64,000 nt of DNA from JALYUS01 sp038231255. Lineage in GTDB: Bacteria; Chloroflexota; Chloroflexia; Thermomicrobiales; JALYUS01. Position 1 is the stretch's first letter; the number at the start of each line of letters is the position of its first letter. Position numbers and translations under genes: made by a program. Below the pieces are notes generated by a model. It did not search any database. It was not told where the DNA came from and saw nothing but the letters and a program-made list of their open reading frames with translations. Of the stretch, positions 49,775 through 58,668 are shown one piece after another. The stretch is taken from NCBI GenBank assembly GCA_038231255.1, contig JBBRLR010000006.1, positions 1 through 64,000 on the forward strand, read 5' to 3'.

Positions 49775-50308
49775 ATGTCCACACTGAAGATCATAGCACT
49801 CCGTGGCCAGTTGGTTACCCTCCGGCTGGCGACACCGGACGACGCTGAACGGTTGACCGAGATCGTGACGGAACCCGTCGTCGCCGAGTGGTGGCCGCGC
49901 TACGATCTCGCGCGGGTGCGACGCGAAATGAGCAACCGGCCCGACGATCCCGACGAAGCCGTGGTATTCGCCATTGAAGCGGATGGCCTCGTCATCGGCC
50001 TGATCCAGTACTGGGAGCAGAACGAGGAGGATTATCGGCACGCGGGCATAGACATCGCCCTCCATCCGGCGTGGCATCGCCGTGGGATGGGAGCCGACGC
50101 CCTGCGTGTCCTGGCACGTCATCTCTTTGACGATCGTGGGCATCACCGAATCATTATTGATCCGGCGGCTCACAACCACCAGGCGATCCGCGCATACGAG
50201 CGCGTGGGATTCCGCCCGGTTGGTATCATGCGCCGCTATGAGCGGGGCGCCGACGGCACATGGCACGATGGCCTTTTGCTGGACCTGTTGCGCGACGATC
50301 TCAAATGA
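49775..50308 (+). CDS. GNAT acetyltransferase, AAC(6')-like
   Basis: A 177-residue GNAT of the aminoglycoside 6'-acetyltransferase-like group. The N-terminal strand is VTLRLATPDDAERLTEIV, the acetyl-CoA loop is AWHRRGMGADALRVLARHL, and the C-terminal pattern NHQAIRAYERVGFRPVG plus MRRYERGADGTWHDGLL matches that family. Real aminoglycoside resistance is not shown. The second ATG (49775) is chosen because GAGGA lies six bases before it. Its stop overlaps the leader of the next gene. Confidence 0.82.
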   Translation: MSTLKIIALRGQLVTLRLATPDDAERLTEIVTEPVVAEWWPRYDLARVRREMSNRPDDPDEAVVFAIEADGLVIGLIQYWEQNEEDYRHAGIDIALHPAWHRRGMGADALRVLARHLFDDRGHHRIIIDPAAHNHQAIRAYERVGFRPVGIMRRYERGADGTWHDGLLLDLLRDDLK

Positions 50309-50319
50309 GGAGTATGACG

Positions 50320-51981
50320 ATGGTGCGCGGGATGATAAAGCGGGTATCCATCTGGTCGGTGGTCCTGGCGCTCGCGGTTATGCTCGCACCGTCCGCGCTT
50401 CCACTCACGGTCCGTGCCGATCCCGCCTCGGCGAGCGTGCCGGTAAACTTCGCAGACCCCGCCTTCCGCGCGCTCTGGCGGCGCACGGATGACCTCGCAC
50501 AGGGGCGGCGCTCCTACCTTTGGGGGCCACTAGATCGGCAAACATATGTAATCGCGCGTGAGCCGTACGTGGAAGCGCCGGGCGGCGCGCGGCTCGTCGA
50601 ATACTTCGACAAGACGCGAATGGAGCGGACGGACCCGACCGCCAATCGCACCGCACCTGGCTTCGTGACGAACGGTCTCCTGGCGACCGAGATGATCACG
50701 GGCCGTCTCCAACTCGGCGACAAGATGTTCCAGCCCTTTTCCCCTGCCGTTGTAACGATTGCCGGGGACGCGAATGACCCGGACGGCCCGACCTACGCTA
50801 CCTTCACGCCCCTGACGAGCGTGCCGCCGCTCGCCGCCAATGCGCCGATTGTGCAGACGGTGGACCGGGGCGGCACGGTCGGGGTCGGCGGACCGGGGGG
50901 TGTGATGGCGGGCGACCTTGTCCCGGAAACTAACCACCGCACCGCTTCCATCTTCCACGACTTCATCTTCGCCTCCGGCCCGATCGTCGCCGGAGACCAA
51001 ACGACCAACGGGCCACTATTCGGGAATGGCTACGCGGGCGGCGTCGGTTTTCCGATCACCGAGGCATACTGGGCGAAGGTGCGTGTCGGCGGCGCGCAGA
51101 AGCAGGTACTGGTGCAGGCATTCGAGCGTCGCGTCCTCACCTACACACCCGACAACCCGGACGGATTCAAGGTCGAGGCGGGCAATGTCGGCCTCCAGTA
51201 TCTCCGCTGGCGGTACGGCGACGGACAGCCAGCCCCGCCGAGCCAGCGCATCGCCTTCGCGGCGAAAGCGGGCAACGACCCCGTAGCGCTCGTCGTCATG
51301 GACGCGGACGGCAAGAACCGCACGATGCTCGCCACTCCCGGCAGCGACGCGCGCTCGCCCTCGTGGTCACCGGACGGTACGCAACTCGTCTACGCGGCGG
51401 GGGGCAAGCTTTTCATCATCGGTGCGGACGGCAAGAACGGCACCCCTGTCACCGACGGCCCGAGCGACGACCTCCCCGCCTGGTCGCCGGACGGCAAGCG
51501 GATCGCCTTCGTGCGCGGGCACGACCTCGCCCTCCTTTCCGTCCCGAACGGCGGCGTGACGACGCTCTTTGCGGGCGTACCGGGTATCAATGCGGTCGCG
51601 TGGTCGCCGGACGGCACGCGCGTCGCGATGGAACGCGGCACGAATATCTGGACGCTCAACACGGACGGTTTCGGCCTCCAACTCGTCCTCACCGGTACGA
51701 ATGGCGCCGCCTTCCGCGCCCCTTCATGGACGCCCGACGGCACCCGCATTGTCGCCACGCGTGAGTCGGGCGGCGTGCGCACCCTCATCGTCGCGACCGC
51801 CGACGGCAAGGATCAGCGCGACCTCGCGACCGGCTCCGGCGGCGCGGTCGCGGCGGACGGCCAGCGCGTCCTCGTCGTTTCCCCCACCGGCCGTCTCCTC
51901 ACGACCAACTTCCAGGGCCTTCAGCCACGCACGCTCTCCCCCGACACCGAAACTGCCACCTTCCCTGCCTGGTCGCCGTGA
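50320..51981 (+). CDS. Secreted TolB-like beta-propeller protein
   Basis: A 553-residue exported protein. A signal segment (WSVVLALAVMLAPSALPLTV) leads to an N-terminal domain of about 280 residues of a kind common in Chloroflexota secreted proteins (RRSYLWGPLDRQTYV, YFDKTRMERTDPT, NGLLATEMITGRLQLGD). The C-terminal half has six PD40 repeats of the form PSWSPDGTQLVYA, PAWSPDGKRIAFV, VAWSPDGTRVAM, PSWTPDGTRIVA, building a six-bladed propeller. It is probably a binding or sensing protein outside the membrane. The ATG at 50320 is chosen because GAGGAG lies seven bases upstream; two earlier ATGs are worse spaced. The gene ends in a half copy of the palindrome repeat. Confidence 0.8.
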   Translation: MVRGMIKRVSIWSVVLALAVMLAPSALPLTVRADPASASVPVNFADPAFRALWRRTDDLAQGRRSYLWGPLDRQTYVIAREPYVEAPGGARLVEYFDKTRMERTDPTANRTAPGFVTNGLLATEMITGRLQLGDKMFQPFSPAVVTIAGDANDPDGPTYATFTPLTSVPPLAANAPIVQTVDRGGTVGVGGPGGVMAGDLVPETNHRTASIFHDFIFASGPIVAGDQTTNGPLFGNGYAGGVGFPITEAYWAKVRVGGAQKQVLVQAFERRVLTYTPDNPDGFKVEAGNVGLQYLRWRYGDGQPAPPSQRIAFAAKAGNDPVALVVMDADGKNRTMLATPGSDARSPSWSPDGTQLVYAAGGKLFIIGADGKNGTPVTDGPSDDLPAWSPDGKRIAFVRGHDLALLSVPNGGVTTLFAGVPGINAVAWSPDGTRVAMERGTNIWTLNTDGFGLQLVLTGTNGAAFRAPSWTPDGTRIVATRESGGVRTLIVATADGKDQRDLATGSGGAVAADGQRVLVVSPTGRLLTTNFQGLQPRTLSPDTETATFPAWSP

Positions 51982-52020
51982 AACCGGAAAGAACCGCAAA
52001 GACGCGAAGGGCACAAAGGG
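51980..52020. repeat. Half copy of the long palindrome family
   Basis: GAAACCGGAAAGAACCGCAA then AGACGCGAAGG and CACAAAGGG begins at the stop codon of the propeller gene (TGA shared) and is a single left arm without its partner. It shows that the family also exists as solo arms. Confidence 0.65.
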
Positions 52021-52156
52021 ATACGAGGGCGTGTCCTCAGTTGAGGAGGATGGCGATTGCGGCGAGGTGAACGGTGGGTGACGGTGGAAACGCAGAGATG
52101 AGCGGGCTATACTAGGGCGAACGTATAGCACTGATGTTCTTTTGCGGGGGTGGGCG

Positions 52157-52642
52157 ATGGATGTGAGCGATCTGATCACGTTATATGACTACTACTACTG
52201 GGCGACGAAGAAGATTCTGGCGCAGGCGGAGAAGGTGACGCCTGCGCAGTGGTCCGGCCCGCCACCGATCGGGGACCGGAGCCTGCAGGAAACGCTCGTC
52301 CACATGCTGAACGCCGAGCGGGCCTGGCGGCACGGATGGGACGGGCCGCGGCGATCCGCGCCTCTACCTGCTGCCGATAGCACGGATGCCGCTTTGCTCG
52401 CCGCACGCTGGCGCGAGGAGGAGGTGGAGATGCGCGCGTACCTCGGCTCGCTGAGTAACGAAGACGCGCACCGGGCGTTCTACGACGAAGACGCGCCGGA
52501 TCCGTACATCCTCTGGCAAGTCATCGCCCACGTCTCCTACCACGGGATGCAGCACCGCAGCGAAGCGGCGATGCTGCTGACCCACTTCGGCCACTCGCCG
52601 GGGGGCATCGATATGGTCTTCTGGCTGGACGAACGTGAATAG
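52157..52642 (+). CDS. DinB-fold protein
   Basis: A 161-residue DinB protein close in type to the one at 59094. The first metal His is in LQETLVHMLNAERAWRHGW, the last two in VIAHVSYHGMQHRSEAAML, and GHSPGGIDMVFWLDE ends it. Members bind Ni, Zn or Fe and often catalyse thiol transfer. The ATG follows GGGGGTGGGCG. Confidence 0.87.
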   Translation: MDVSDLITLYDYYYWATKKILAQAEKVTPAQWSGPPPIGDRSLQETLVHMLNAERAWRHGWDGPRRSAPLPAADSTDAALLAARWREEEVEMRAYLGSLSNEDAHRAFYDEDAPDPYILWQVIAHVSYHGMQHRSEAAMLLTHFGHSPGGIDMVFWLDERE

Positions 52643-52798
52643 CTGGTCAGGGATGCTAACCCGAGACCCGAACTGGCACGCGACGTGCCAACGCGAAACA
52701 GCGAATGGATGGCGAGGCGCGTTTGCGGTTCAAACGGTTCCCGTTTCCGCACGATATACTGTGCATGACATCGCGCATCCGCCGAATGGAGGGTGCTG

Positions 52799-52906
52799 AT
52801 GGCTGTCCGAATGGACGCGGAACCGCTGCCCGAATGGGCGGTGCGAAACAAACGGCGGCGCGGTATCGTCAAAACTAGAGCGGGATGCCGTTCGTTTGTA
52901 TCGTAG
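52799..52906 (+). CDS. Possible 35-residue small protein
   Basis: A short frame with GGAGG six bases before its ATG encodes MAVRMDAEPLPEWAVRNKRR and a basic tail. A TATACT element lies about 45 bases upstream. It is basic and Arg-rich, so it may be fortuitous. The rest of the 330-base gap between the DinB-like gene and the PAP2 gene shows no other feature. Confidence 0.28.
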   Translation: MAVRMDAEPLPEWAVRNKRRRGIVKTRAGCRSFVS

Positions 52907-52971
52907 ACGTGCGGCGACAGATACCGGAACCCGGTTATTGTAACCCCGTCATTGCAGGAAGGGGCCGGACA

Positions 52972-53787
52972 ATGCGACGGCGCAACCAAGGCGAACCATC
53001 CATGCGGCAATGGCGGATCACGCCCCAACGAGAACCAATCACGCGGCCAAGTTTCTGGTTGATGCTGATCGAATTCTCCCTGATTCTCTTCGTCACCCTC
53101 GCCTATTTCCTCACCCGTGGCCTTGTGCGTGGCCGGGAAAGCGATGCGGTGAAGTATGCGAATAGCGTGCTGAATATCGAACGCGCGCTGCACCTCGACC
53201 TAGAGCAACCGATTCAGCACTTCACGCTGCATCACGTATGGTTATTGCAGATCGCCAACAACTTCTACCTGTACGCGCACCTGCCGGTGCTGATCGCGGT
53301 CACGGTCTGGCTGTACTGGTGGCGACCGTGGGCTTACCCGTGGTTTCGCAATGCCTTTTTGATCTCCGCGCTCTTCGGGCTTTCTATTTACGTCCTGCTG
53401 CCCGTCGCCCCGCCGCGCTTCATGCCGGGCTTTGTCGACACGATGGCGCTCTACGGGTTCAATGTGGACGGCTCGGCGGCAGGCCCGCTCTACAATCCCT
53501 ACGCCGCGATGCCCAGCCTGCATGTCGGCTGGTCGCTGCTTGCCGGGATCGCGATGGTCGCCGCTGCCCGTTCATGGTGGCTCAAAGCGGCGGGAATTGC
53601 CCTGCCGATGCTGATGACGCTCGCCGTCATCATGACCGGAAATCATTACTTTCTCGATGTTGTGGCGGGCGCGGTGGTCGCTGTCGTCGCGCTCACTCTT
53701 TCCACCTTTTGGACTTCCTGGCACACCGCACGGGCACACACCGCCGACGTTCCGGAGTGGATACCGTCCACGTTCTGGCGGCGGTAA
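52972..53787 (+). CDS. PAP2-family membrane phosphatase/phosphotransferase
   Basis: A 271-residue membrane protein with about five hydrophobic segments and the PAP2 core: PRFMPG, NPYAAMPSLHVGWSLLAG (C2, with the His) and GNHYFLDVVAGAVVA (C3, with His and Asp). The arrangement matches the Aur1/Ipt1-like bacterial subfamily, which transfers or removes phosphate on lipid head groups. The ATG at 52972 follows GGAAGGGGCCGGACA. The substrate is unknown. Confidence 0.86.
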   Translation: MRRRNQGEPSMRQWRITPQREPITRPSFWLMLIEFSLILFVTLAYFLTRGLVRGRESDAVKYANSVLNIERALHLDLEQPIQHFTLHHVWLLQIANNFYLYAHLPVLIAVTVWLYWWRPWAYPWFRNAFLISALFGLSIYVLLPVAPPRFMPGFVDTMALYGFNVDGSAAGPLYNPYAAMPSLHVGWSLLAGIAMVAAARSWWLKAAGIALPMLMTLAVIMTGNHYFLDVVAGAVVAVVALTLSTFWTSWHTARAHTADVPEWIPSTFWRR

Positions 53788-53887
53788 CAAATGGAGAAAG
53801 ACTGACCGATGCATCGCTGTCGCAAAGCGGTAAGCCGTTCGTAAGGAGCGACGATTACGATGCCGGGGACAGTGGGAAACAGAGACG

Positions 53888-54466
53888 ATGATTGAAAGCG
53901 AAAGCAGGCGCGGCATGGATCGCCGCAGCAATGACATAAGCATCCCGATCATGACGGCGGCGGACGTGATGCGTCCGGTACCGACGATCACGGCGGACAT
54001 CTCATGGCGGGGCGCGCTGCAATTGCTGCTCGGTAATACGCTCGACGCGGCGCCCGTCGTTGATGGCGAGCGGCGCGCCATCGGCATCATCACCCAGACC
54101 GATCTCGCCACTCGGACAAGTGGCACCGAGCGGACGGAAATGCGCGCCGTGCTTGATGGCGTCCTCACCATTCGCTCGCATCGGACGCTGCTACGATGGC
54201 ACGAATCGCCGCACTGGGACACGGGGTCCACGGTTGCCACGCTGATGACCACACCCGTCGTGACGGTGCGGCCAGAGACGCCGCTCTCCGCCGTCGCTCG
54301 CATCTTGCTCGATCATGACATCGCGCAAGTCCCTGTCACCGACGCCGATGGGCAGGTGCGCGGCATGGTCCGGCAGCGCGACATCGTCGCCGCCGTCGCC
54401 ATGTGGAGCGCCAGCCTCCTCCCGCCCGCCGAGCGTGATGCGTTCGCAGCCTGGGCGGCGTCATAA
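53888..54466 (+). CDS. CBS-pair domain protein
   Basis: A 192-residue stand-alone tandem-CBS protein. The two repeats are TAADVMRPVPTITADISWRG then GERRAIGIITQTDLA, and ATLMTTPVVTVRPETPLSAV then DADGQVRGMVRQRDIVAAV. CBS pairs bind adenine nucleotides and regulate partner proteins. No partner gene adjoins. The ATG follows GGGAAACAGAGACG. Confidence 0.85.
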   Translation: MIESESRRGMDRRSNDISIPIMTAADVMRPVPTITADISWRGALQLLLGNTLDAAPVVDGERRAIGIITQTDLATRTSGTERTEMRAVLDGVLTIRSHRTLLRWHESPHWDTGSTVATLMTTPVVTVRPETPLSAVARILLDHDIAQVPVTDADGQVRGMVRQRDIVAAVAMWSASLLPPAERDAFAAWAAS

Positions 54467-54507
54467 GAGCAATAGAGGAGGGGCAATCCCCACCCATTGC
54501 TCGTTGC

Positions 54508-55509
54508 TCATTGCTTCCATCTTGTGAGCCGCGTCGTCGGGGTGATGCCGGGGATGCGGCCGCGTTTGGCGACGGGGCGGCCCGCGATCTCCTTGATGTC
54601 CGCCGTGAAATCAATCGCGGGCGCGCCGGAAATCGCGCTGCCGACGCCGAAGATGTCCACTGGCGCTCCCTCCGCCCGGAAGCGGGCGATCCGCTCTACC
54701 GACAACCCGCCGGAAATGACGATCCTGACGTGGTCGAGGCCCGCGCCGTCCAGCCGCGCGCGCGTCTCCGCCACCAACGCGGGCGTCACGCCGCCGCGCT
54801 CGGAGGGCGTGTCGAGGCGGACGCCCCAAAGGTCGTCGCCGAGCGCCGCGCCAACGCGCAGGGCTTCCTCGACCTCATCATGGAACGTATCAACCAGCAC
54901 AACGCGGTTCACTGCCGGGTCAATTGTCGCGTGGAAGAGTTGCGCCGCTCGTACCGTGTCGCCGAGGACGAGGACGAGGGCGTGCGGCATCGTCCCGGAG
55001 GGCGCCAGGTCCGCCATTTCCGCGCCGATCATCGAGGCGCACGCCTGGCAGCCGCCGATGATTGCCGCGTACTCCATCGGGCCGACGACATTCGGATGGA
55101 TATGACGCGCCCCAAAAGCGATCACCGGCACGCCTTCCGCCGCTGCCACCGTCGCTCGCGCCGCCGTCGCCCAGCCCGTGCCGGACGAGAGGTAGCCGAG
55201 GTAGGCCGTCTCGTAGAGGCAGAAGGATTGATAGCGGTCGCGGATGCGAAGCATGACCTCTTTGCGAGCGATTGCGTCACCGTCCGACAGGCTTTCGATC
55301 ACCGCGTCGGACGAACAGACTCGTTCGAGCAATGCGCGCACTTCCCGCATGCCGCAGAGCAGCCCATGTTGCCCCGCGAAGACCTCCATCGTCACGACCG
55401 GGTTGATCTCCGCCGCCGCGAGAATCTCCTTCGTGCGGTGGAAATAGACATCTGCCGTATCACCCCGCAGTACGGCTTCAGTCGGCGCAAACAGCGCGTT
55501 ATCAGGCAT
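54508..55509 (-). CDS. Nicotinate phosphoribosyltransferase-like protein
   Basis: A 333-residue type II phosphoribosyltransferase of the NAPRTase group. Key segments are CLYETAYLGYLSSGTGWAT (the start of the substrate pocket), FGARHIHPNVVGPME (the active-site His-Pro block), VLVDTFHDEVEEAL, VRLDTPSERGGVTP, IVISGGLSVERIARFRAEG and GVGSAISGAPAIDFTADI. It should make nicotinate mononucleotide from nicotinate and phosphoribosyl pyrophosphate for NAD salvage. It is shorter than full NAPRTase but complete for this subgroup. The ATG follows AAAGGGAAGCG. Confidence 0.87.
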   Translation of the reverse strand: MPDNALFAPTEAVLRGDTADVYFHRTKEILAAAEINPVVTMEVFAGQHGLLCGMREVRALLERVCSSDAVIESLSDGDAIARKEVMLRIRDRYQSFCLYETAYLGYLSSGTGWATAARATVAAAEGVPVIAFGARHIHPNVVGPMEYAAIIGGCQACASMIGAEMADLAPSGTMPHALVLVLGDTVRAAQLFHATIDPAVNRVVLVDTFHDEVEEALRVGAALGDDLWGVRLDTPSERGGVTPALVAETRARLDGAGLDHVRIVISGGLSVERIARFRAEGAPVDIFGVGSAISGAPAIDFTADIKEIAGRPVAKRGRIPGITPTTRLTRWKQ

Positions 55510-55562
55510 CGCTTCCCTTTCCACTCGTGGCGAGCAGTTCATCCCTGGCTGGATCAAGATGT

Positions 55563-55691
55563 TAGATCTTACGCAGTTGGGGCAATTTCTTGGAGGCGGG
55601 CTCCGGGTACCCTCTGGGTAACATGCCTCTCTGTGGAAGGCTAAAGCCCGCCCACCACCGGGTTTCTCTTGCGAACTGCGTCACTCCTGAC
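55563..55691. mobile_element. MITE-like element, copy 1 (diverged)
   Basis: The ends TAGATCTTACGCAGTT and AACTGCGTCACTCCTGA match the ends of the copy at 59861-59974, and the centre again holds the GGGCAATTTCTTG...ACCGGGTTTCTCTTGCGA arms. The inner hairpin is longer and partly altered (CTCCGGGTACCCTCTGGG). No target duplication is visible, so this copy is older or rearranged. No transposase is encoded. Confidence 0.7.
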
Positions 55692-55717
55692 ACATATTGA
55701 TCGAGAAGAAAGCGCGG

Positions 55718-56011
55718 CTAACGATAAGCCTCGTCGTGGCTGCCAATATCGAGCAGCGTGATCTCCTTATCATGGATAAGGAGCGTAAGGGTAATGCGGT
55801 ATGCGTATGTGAGGCTGACCGCCCATATTCCTTTGAGCCGGCCCGAAAGCGCATGAATCTTCAATGCCGGCGCGAAGGGATCAACGGCCAGATCGGCAAG
55901 CAATCGGTCATAGGCAGGACGCAGATCGGGATGTTGGCGGAGGAATTTCTTCGCTTGCTTTTGATACTGTCGCTCAATAGCGATTATATACGGTGCGTCA
56001 TTCGTCGTCAT
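55718..56011 (-). CDS. RelE/ParE-superfamily toxin
   Basis: A 97-residue RelE-fold toxin, an mRNA interferase. YQKQAKKFLRQHPDLRP is the first helix, KIHALSGRLKGIWAVSL the central strand region and YRITLTLLIHDKEITLLDIG then SHDEAYR the C-terminal catalytic strand. It lies after and overlaps the antitoxin gene by 14 bases, the usual order. The ATG has only a weak GGATG upstream, consistent with coupling. Confidence 0.85.
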   Translation of the reverse strand: MTTNDAPYIIAIERQYQKQAKKFLRQHPDLRPAYDRLLADLAVDPFAPALKIHALSGRLKGIWAVSLTYAYRITLTLLIHDKEITLLDIGSHDEAYR

Positions 56012-56276
56012 CTGGCAAGGCATCCATGTCCGCCAAAAGTGCAGCCACGCTCTCGAACCGCTCCACCTCACCGCGTTCCGCAGCTGCCTTCGCCGCGAGC
56101 ACGCGCGCTACATATGCCTCGTGAAACGCTTCGACGAGTTCCTCATATCGACATTCATCCATAACGACATACCGTGGTTCGTTCCGCGTGATAACGTGGA
56201 CTGGACCCTCTGCTAACAAGTCATCAACTGCACCGATACCGCGTCGCTTGATCTCCTGTGCGCTAATGGTACGCAT
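55998..56276 (-). CDS. Antitoxin (Phd/YefM-like)
   Basis: A 92-residue antitoxin. MRTISAQEIKRRGIGAVDDL is the DNA-binding N-terminus, then EGPVHVITRNEPRYVVMDEC, the Phd/YefM-like strand. The C-terminal half is an acidic helix (AAAERGEVERFESVAALLAD) that should wrap the toxin. The ATG is eight bases after AAAGGAG. It is upstream of and overlaps the RelE toxin. Confidence 0.85.
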   Translation of the reverse strand: MRTISAQEIKRRGIGAVDDLLAEGPVHVITRNEPRYVVMDECRYEELVEAFHEAYVARVLAAKAAAERGEVERFESVAALLADMDALPDDDE

Positions 56277-56371
56277 TTTGGCACTCCTTTCAGTACTCAC
56301 CACGCAGTATAACCGATGTTGGACGCTACGCGCGCCTGTCCCGTACACTGCGGGCGAAGGAGGCGCGGGCG

Positions 56372-57163
56372 ATGAGTGTCCAACACGGGCGATACGGGAG
56401 CAGGGAAGAGGCGCAGACGGCACAGCGCGCCTACTACAACGAGGTGATGCCGACACAGACCGAGGGGCGGTTCCGCTCCGGCGCGTTGCAGGAACTCTAT
56501 CTGGCGCGGCGGATCGCCTTCGCACGCACATACACGCCGCCCCATGCTCGCTGGCTCGACCTTGGCTGCGGCGATGGGGTGATTACGGCGGAGATCGCCG
56601 CCTTCGCGGACGATGTCGTTGGCGTGGACATCAGCGACCGTAACATCGCGGTGGCGAACGAACTGCGTGCCCGCTCGAATGTGCACTATCTCCGCGCGGC
56701 GGTCGAGGAGCCGGAGCGGTACGCGGATGGGCAACCCTTCGACGCCGTCTCCGCCTTCGAGGTGTTGGAGCACGTCTACGACCCGGCGACCTTCCTGCGC
56801 GATGCCACCGCGCAACTGCGACCGGGCGGCGTCCTGCTCCTCTCGACGCCGAACGCCGCGAGTCTGACGCGCCGCCTGAAGCGCCGGTTCCGCCCGCTCG
56901 TCCGTCGCGCCGGATACGCTGATGCCGACGCCTTGATCGAGGAGCATCACCGCGAGTACACCCTTCCCGATCTCCGCCATCTCGTACGCGAGGCAGGCCT
57001 GACGATTATCAAGGAGGACGGCGTCGTACTCCTTCTCCCCTTCCCGAACACGCTCGAACACATCACCCAGTGGCGGCCGATCCACACTCTCAATGTCCGC
57101 TCCGGCGGCTGGTATCCCCCGCTCGCCGCCGAATGCTACCTTGCCGCCCGGAAAATCAGTTGA
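56372..57163 (+). CDS. Class I SAM-dependent methyltransferase
   Basis: A 263-residue Methyltransf_11-type enzyme. The SAM site is ARWLDLGCGDGVITAEIAAF (motif I), DDVVGVDISDRNIAVAN (motif II), FDAVSAFEVLEHVYDPATFL (motif III) and LRPGGVLLLSTPNAASLTRR (post-III). The EHHREYTLPDLRHLVREAG segment is typical of UbiE/UbiG-like enzymes acting on lipids or glycans. The ATG follows AGGAGGCGCGGGCG. The stop runs into a long palindrome. Confidence 0.88.
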   Translation: MSVQHGRYGSREEAQTAQRAYYNEVMPTQTEGRFRSGALQELYLARRIAFARTYTPPHARWLDLGCGDGVITAEIAAFADDVVGVDISDRNIAVANELRARSNVHYLRAAVEEPERYADGQPFDAVSAFEVLEHVYDPATFLRDATAQLRPGGVLLLSTPNAASLTRRLKRRFRPLVRRAGYADADALIEEHHREYTLPDLRHLVREAGLTIIKEDGVVLLLPFPNTLEHITQWRPIHTLNVRSGGWYPPLAAECYLAARKIS

Positions 57164-57270
57164 ACCGCAAAGACGCAAAGAGCGCAAAGACCACAAAGGG
57201 GAACGGAGACGTTTTTTTCCAACCCCCCTCCCTCTTTGCGCCCTCTGCACTCTTTGCGTCTTTGCGGTTC
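57162..57270. repeat. Long palindrome, GCAAAGACGCAAAG type
   Basis: The left arm GAACCGCAAAGACGCAAAG begins within the stop codon of the methyltransferase and the right arm ends CTTTGCGTCTTTGCGGTTC at 57270. The arms pair near-perfectly over about 30 bases. The next gene starts 15 bases later with no ribosome site, so the element has replaced or displaced its leader. Confidence 0.82.
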
Positions 57271-57284
57271 GATCGGTTTCGATC

Positions 57285-58040
57285 ATGCTGCGTGTGACGG
57301 TGTTGTCCCTGAATATCTGGAATTACCGGGGTGGATGGGCGGCGCGGCGTGGGCGGATCGCGCGGCTGATCGGGGAGATCGGCCCCGATGTCGTCGGGTT
57401 ACAGGAGGTGCGGCGCGATCCACGCTACGCATTCGGTATGGATCAGGCGGCGCAACTGGCGCGGCTGACGGGATTGCAACACGTCTATGCGCCAGCGATG
57501 CGCTACTGGCGATGGCCGCGCGTCGAGGAAGGGCTTGCGGTACTCACGCCGCATCCGATCCTCCGTCATGCGATCGTTCCGCTCTGCTGGAAGCGTACGG
57601 ACCGCCTCGACCCGAACCGGCGTATCGCCCTCCATGCCACCATCGCCATGCCCGGCGACGTGCCGCTCACTTGCTGGGTGGCGCATCTCAACCAGCGTCC
57701 GCCATTGCGCGACGCGAGCGCTACTACTTTGTGCGCTGCTGTGTATGCTACCCCTTCCTCGCTCCTGATGGGCGACTTCAATGCGGAACCTGATTCGGTA
57801 ACTGTCCAGATACTCGGTGTGAATGGCTTATGGGATATGTGGCAATCCGTCTATCCCAGCGATCCTGGTTTCACCTACCCTGCTGAGGCGCCGACCGGGC
57901 GGATTGATTATCTCTTCGCCGGGCCGGGTTGGCGGGTCGAGCGGATAAAACGTGTCGGTGTCGGCTCACACGCCCTTTCCGACCATTGCGGTTTATGCGC
58001 GACGCTGGTGTTCGAGGCCGGGCCGAGCCGCGAAACGTAA
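57285..58040 (+). CDS. Endonuclease/exonuclease/phosphatase-family protein
   Basis: A 251-residue EEP-fold hydrolase. The start is SLNIWNYRGGW (Asn), then DVVGLQEVRRDP (Glu), ALHATIAMPGDVPLTCWVAHLN (His), SLLMGDFNAEPDS (Asp-x-Asn) and SHALSDHCGLCATLVF (Asp-His), the full catalytic set. Relatives cleave phosphodiesters or phosphomonoesters of nucleic acids or inositol lipids. The ATG has no clear ribosome site because a repeat lies directly upstream. Confidence 0.88.
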   Translation: MLRVTVLSLNIWNYRGGWAARRGRIARLIGEIGPDVVGLQEVRRDPRYAFGMDQAAQLARLTGLQHVYAPAMRYWRWPRVEEGLAVLTPHPILRHAIVPLCWKRTDRLDPNRRIALHATIAMPGDVPLTCWVAHLNQRPPLRDASATTLCAAVYATPSSLLMGDFNAEPDSVTVQILGVNGLWDMWQSVYPSDPGFTYPAEAPTGRIDYLFAGPGWRVERIKRVGVGSHALSDHCGLCATLVFEAGPSRET

Positions 58041-58098
58041 ACGCTCTCCGCACATTTGCAGGCCATTTCGGCTCGACATCTCGCCGGGTTGATAATTG

Positions 58099-58668
58099 TT
58101 ATCGCGCCACCCCCGCCATGAAGCGATGCTTGCGTTCCACCGGATCCCACCTGTGCCGCACCACGCTGTTGCCGTCGGCGATCTTGACGACGATCACCGC
58201 CGGGCCATCGCTGCCGAGCGCCTCCACTACTGCCTGCTCGAACGCCTCGGCGGTTGGCGGCGTCGCGACATGCGGAATGCCCGCGCCACGAGCAATCGCT
58301 GCCATGTCGGTTATTTCGGCGGCCGCGTTCTGTTGCGAGCCGGTGAGGGCGTACGTCCCGTTATCCATGATGACGAGCAGGTAGCGGCGCGGCCGCATCC
58401 GGGCGATCGTCGCGAGGGAGCCGAGGTTCATCAGCACGCTCCCCTCGCCTTCTAATACGACAACGCGCTCATCGGGCCGCACGAGCGCGTAGCCCAGCCC
58501 GAGCGACGACGCCAACCCCATCGAGCCGAACATGTAGAAGTTCTGCGGCCGGTCCCCGGCAGCGAACAAATCGAACCCGGCGTTGCCGATCCCCGCGAAG
58601 ACCGCCTCGTTCGTCAGATGCGCCAGCACTCGTCGCGTCAGGTCCAGTCGGTCCATTGGTTCAGCCAC
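58099..58668 (-). CDS. comE: TPP-dependent decarboxylase, beta subunit (sulfopyruvate decarboxylase-like)
   Basis: A 189-residue thiamine-diphosphate C-terminal subunit. The pyrimidine/diphosphate site is VVVLEGEGSVLMNLGSLATI (G-x-G-S) and LLVIMDNGTYALTGSQ, matching ComE and the C-half of phosphonopyruvate decarboxylase. The alpha subunit is encoded at 61509-62027, not adjacent. The start is a GTG with GGAGG seven bases upstream; the ribosome site lies within the stop of the preceding PIN remnant. Substrate (sulfopyruvate, phosphonopyruvate or another 2-oxo acid) is not settled. Confidence 0.83.
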   Translation of the reverse strand: MAEPMDRLDLTRRVLAHLTNEAVFAGIGNAGFDLFAAGDRPQNFYMFGSMGLASSLGLGYALVRPDERVVVLEGEGSVLMNLGSLATIARMRPRRYLLVIMDNGTYALTGSQQNAAAEITDMAAIARGAGIPHVATPPTAEAFEQAVVEALGSDGPAVIVVKIADGNSVVRHRWDPVERKHRFMAGVAR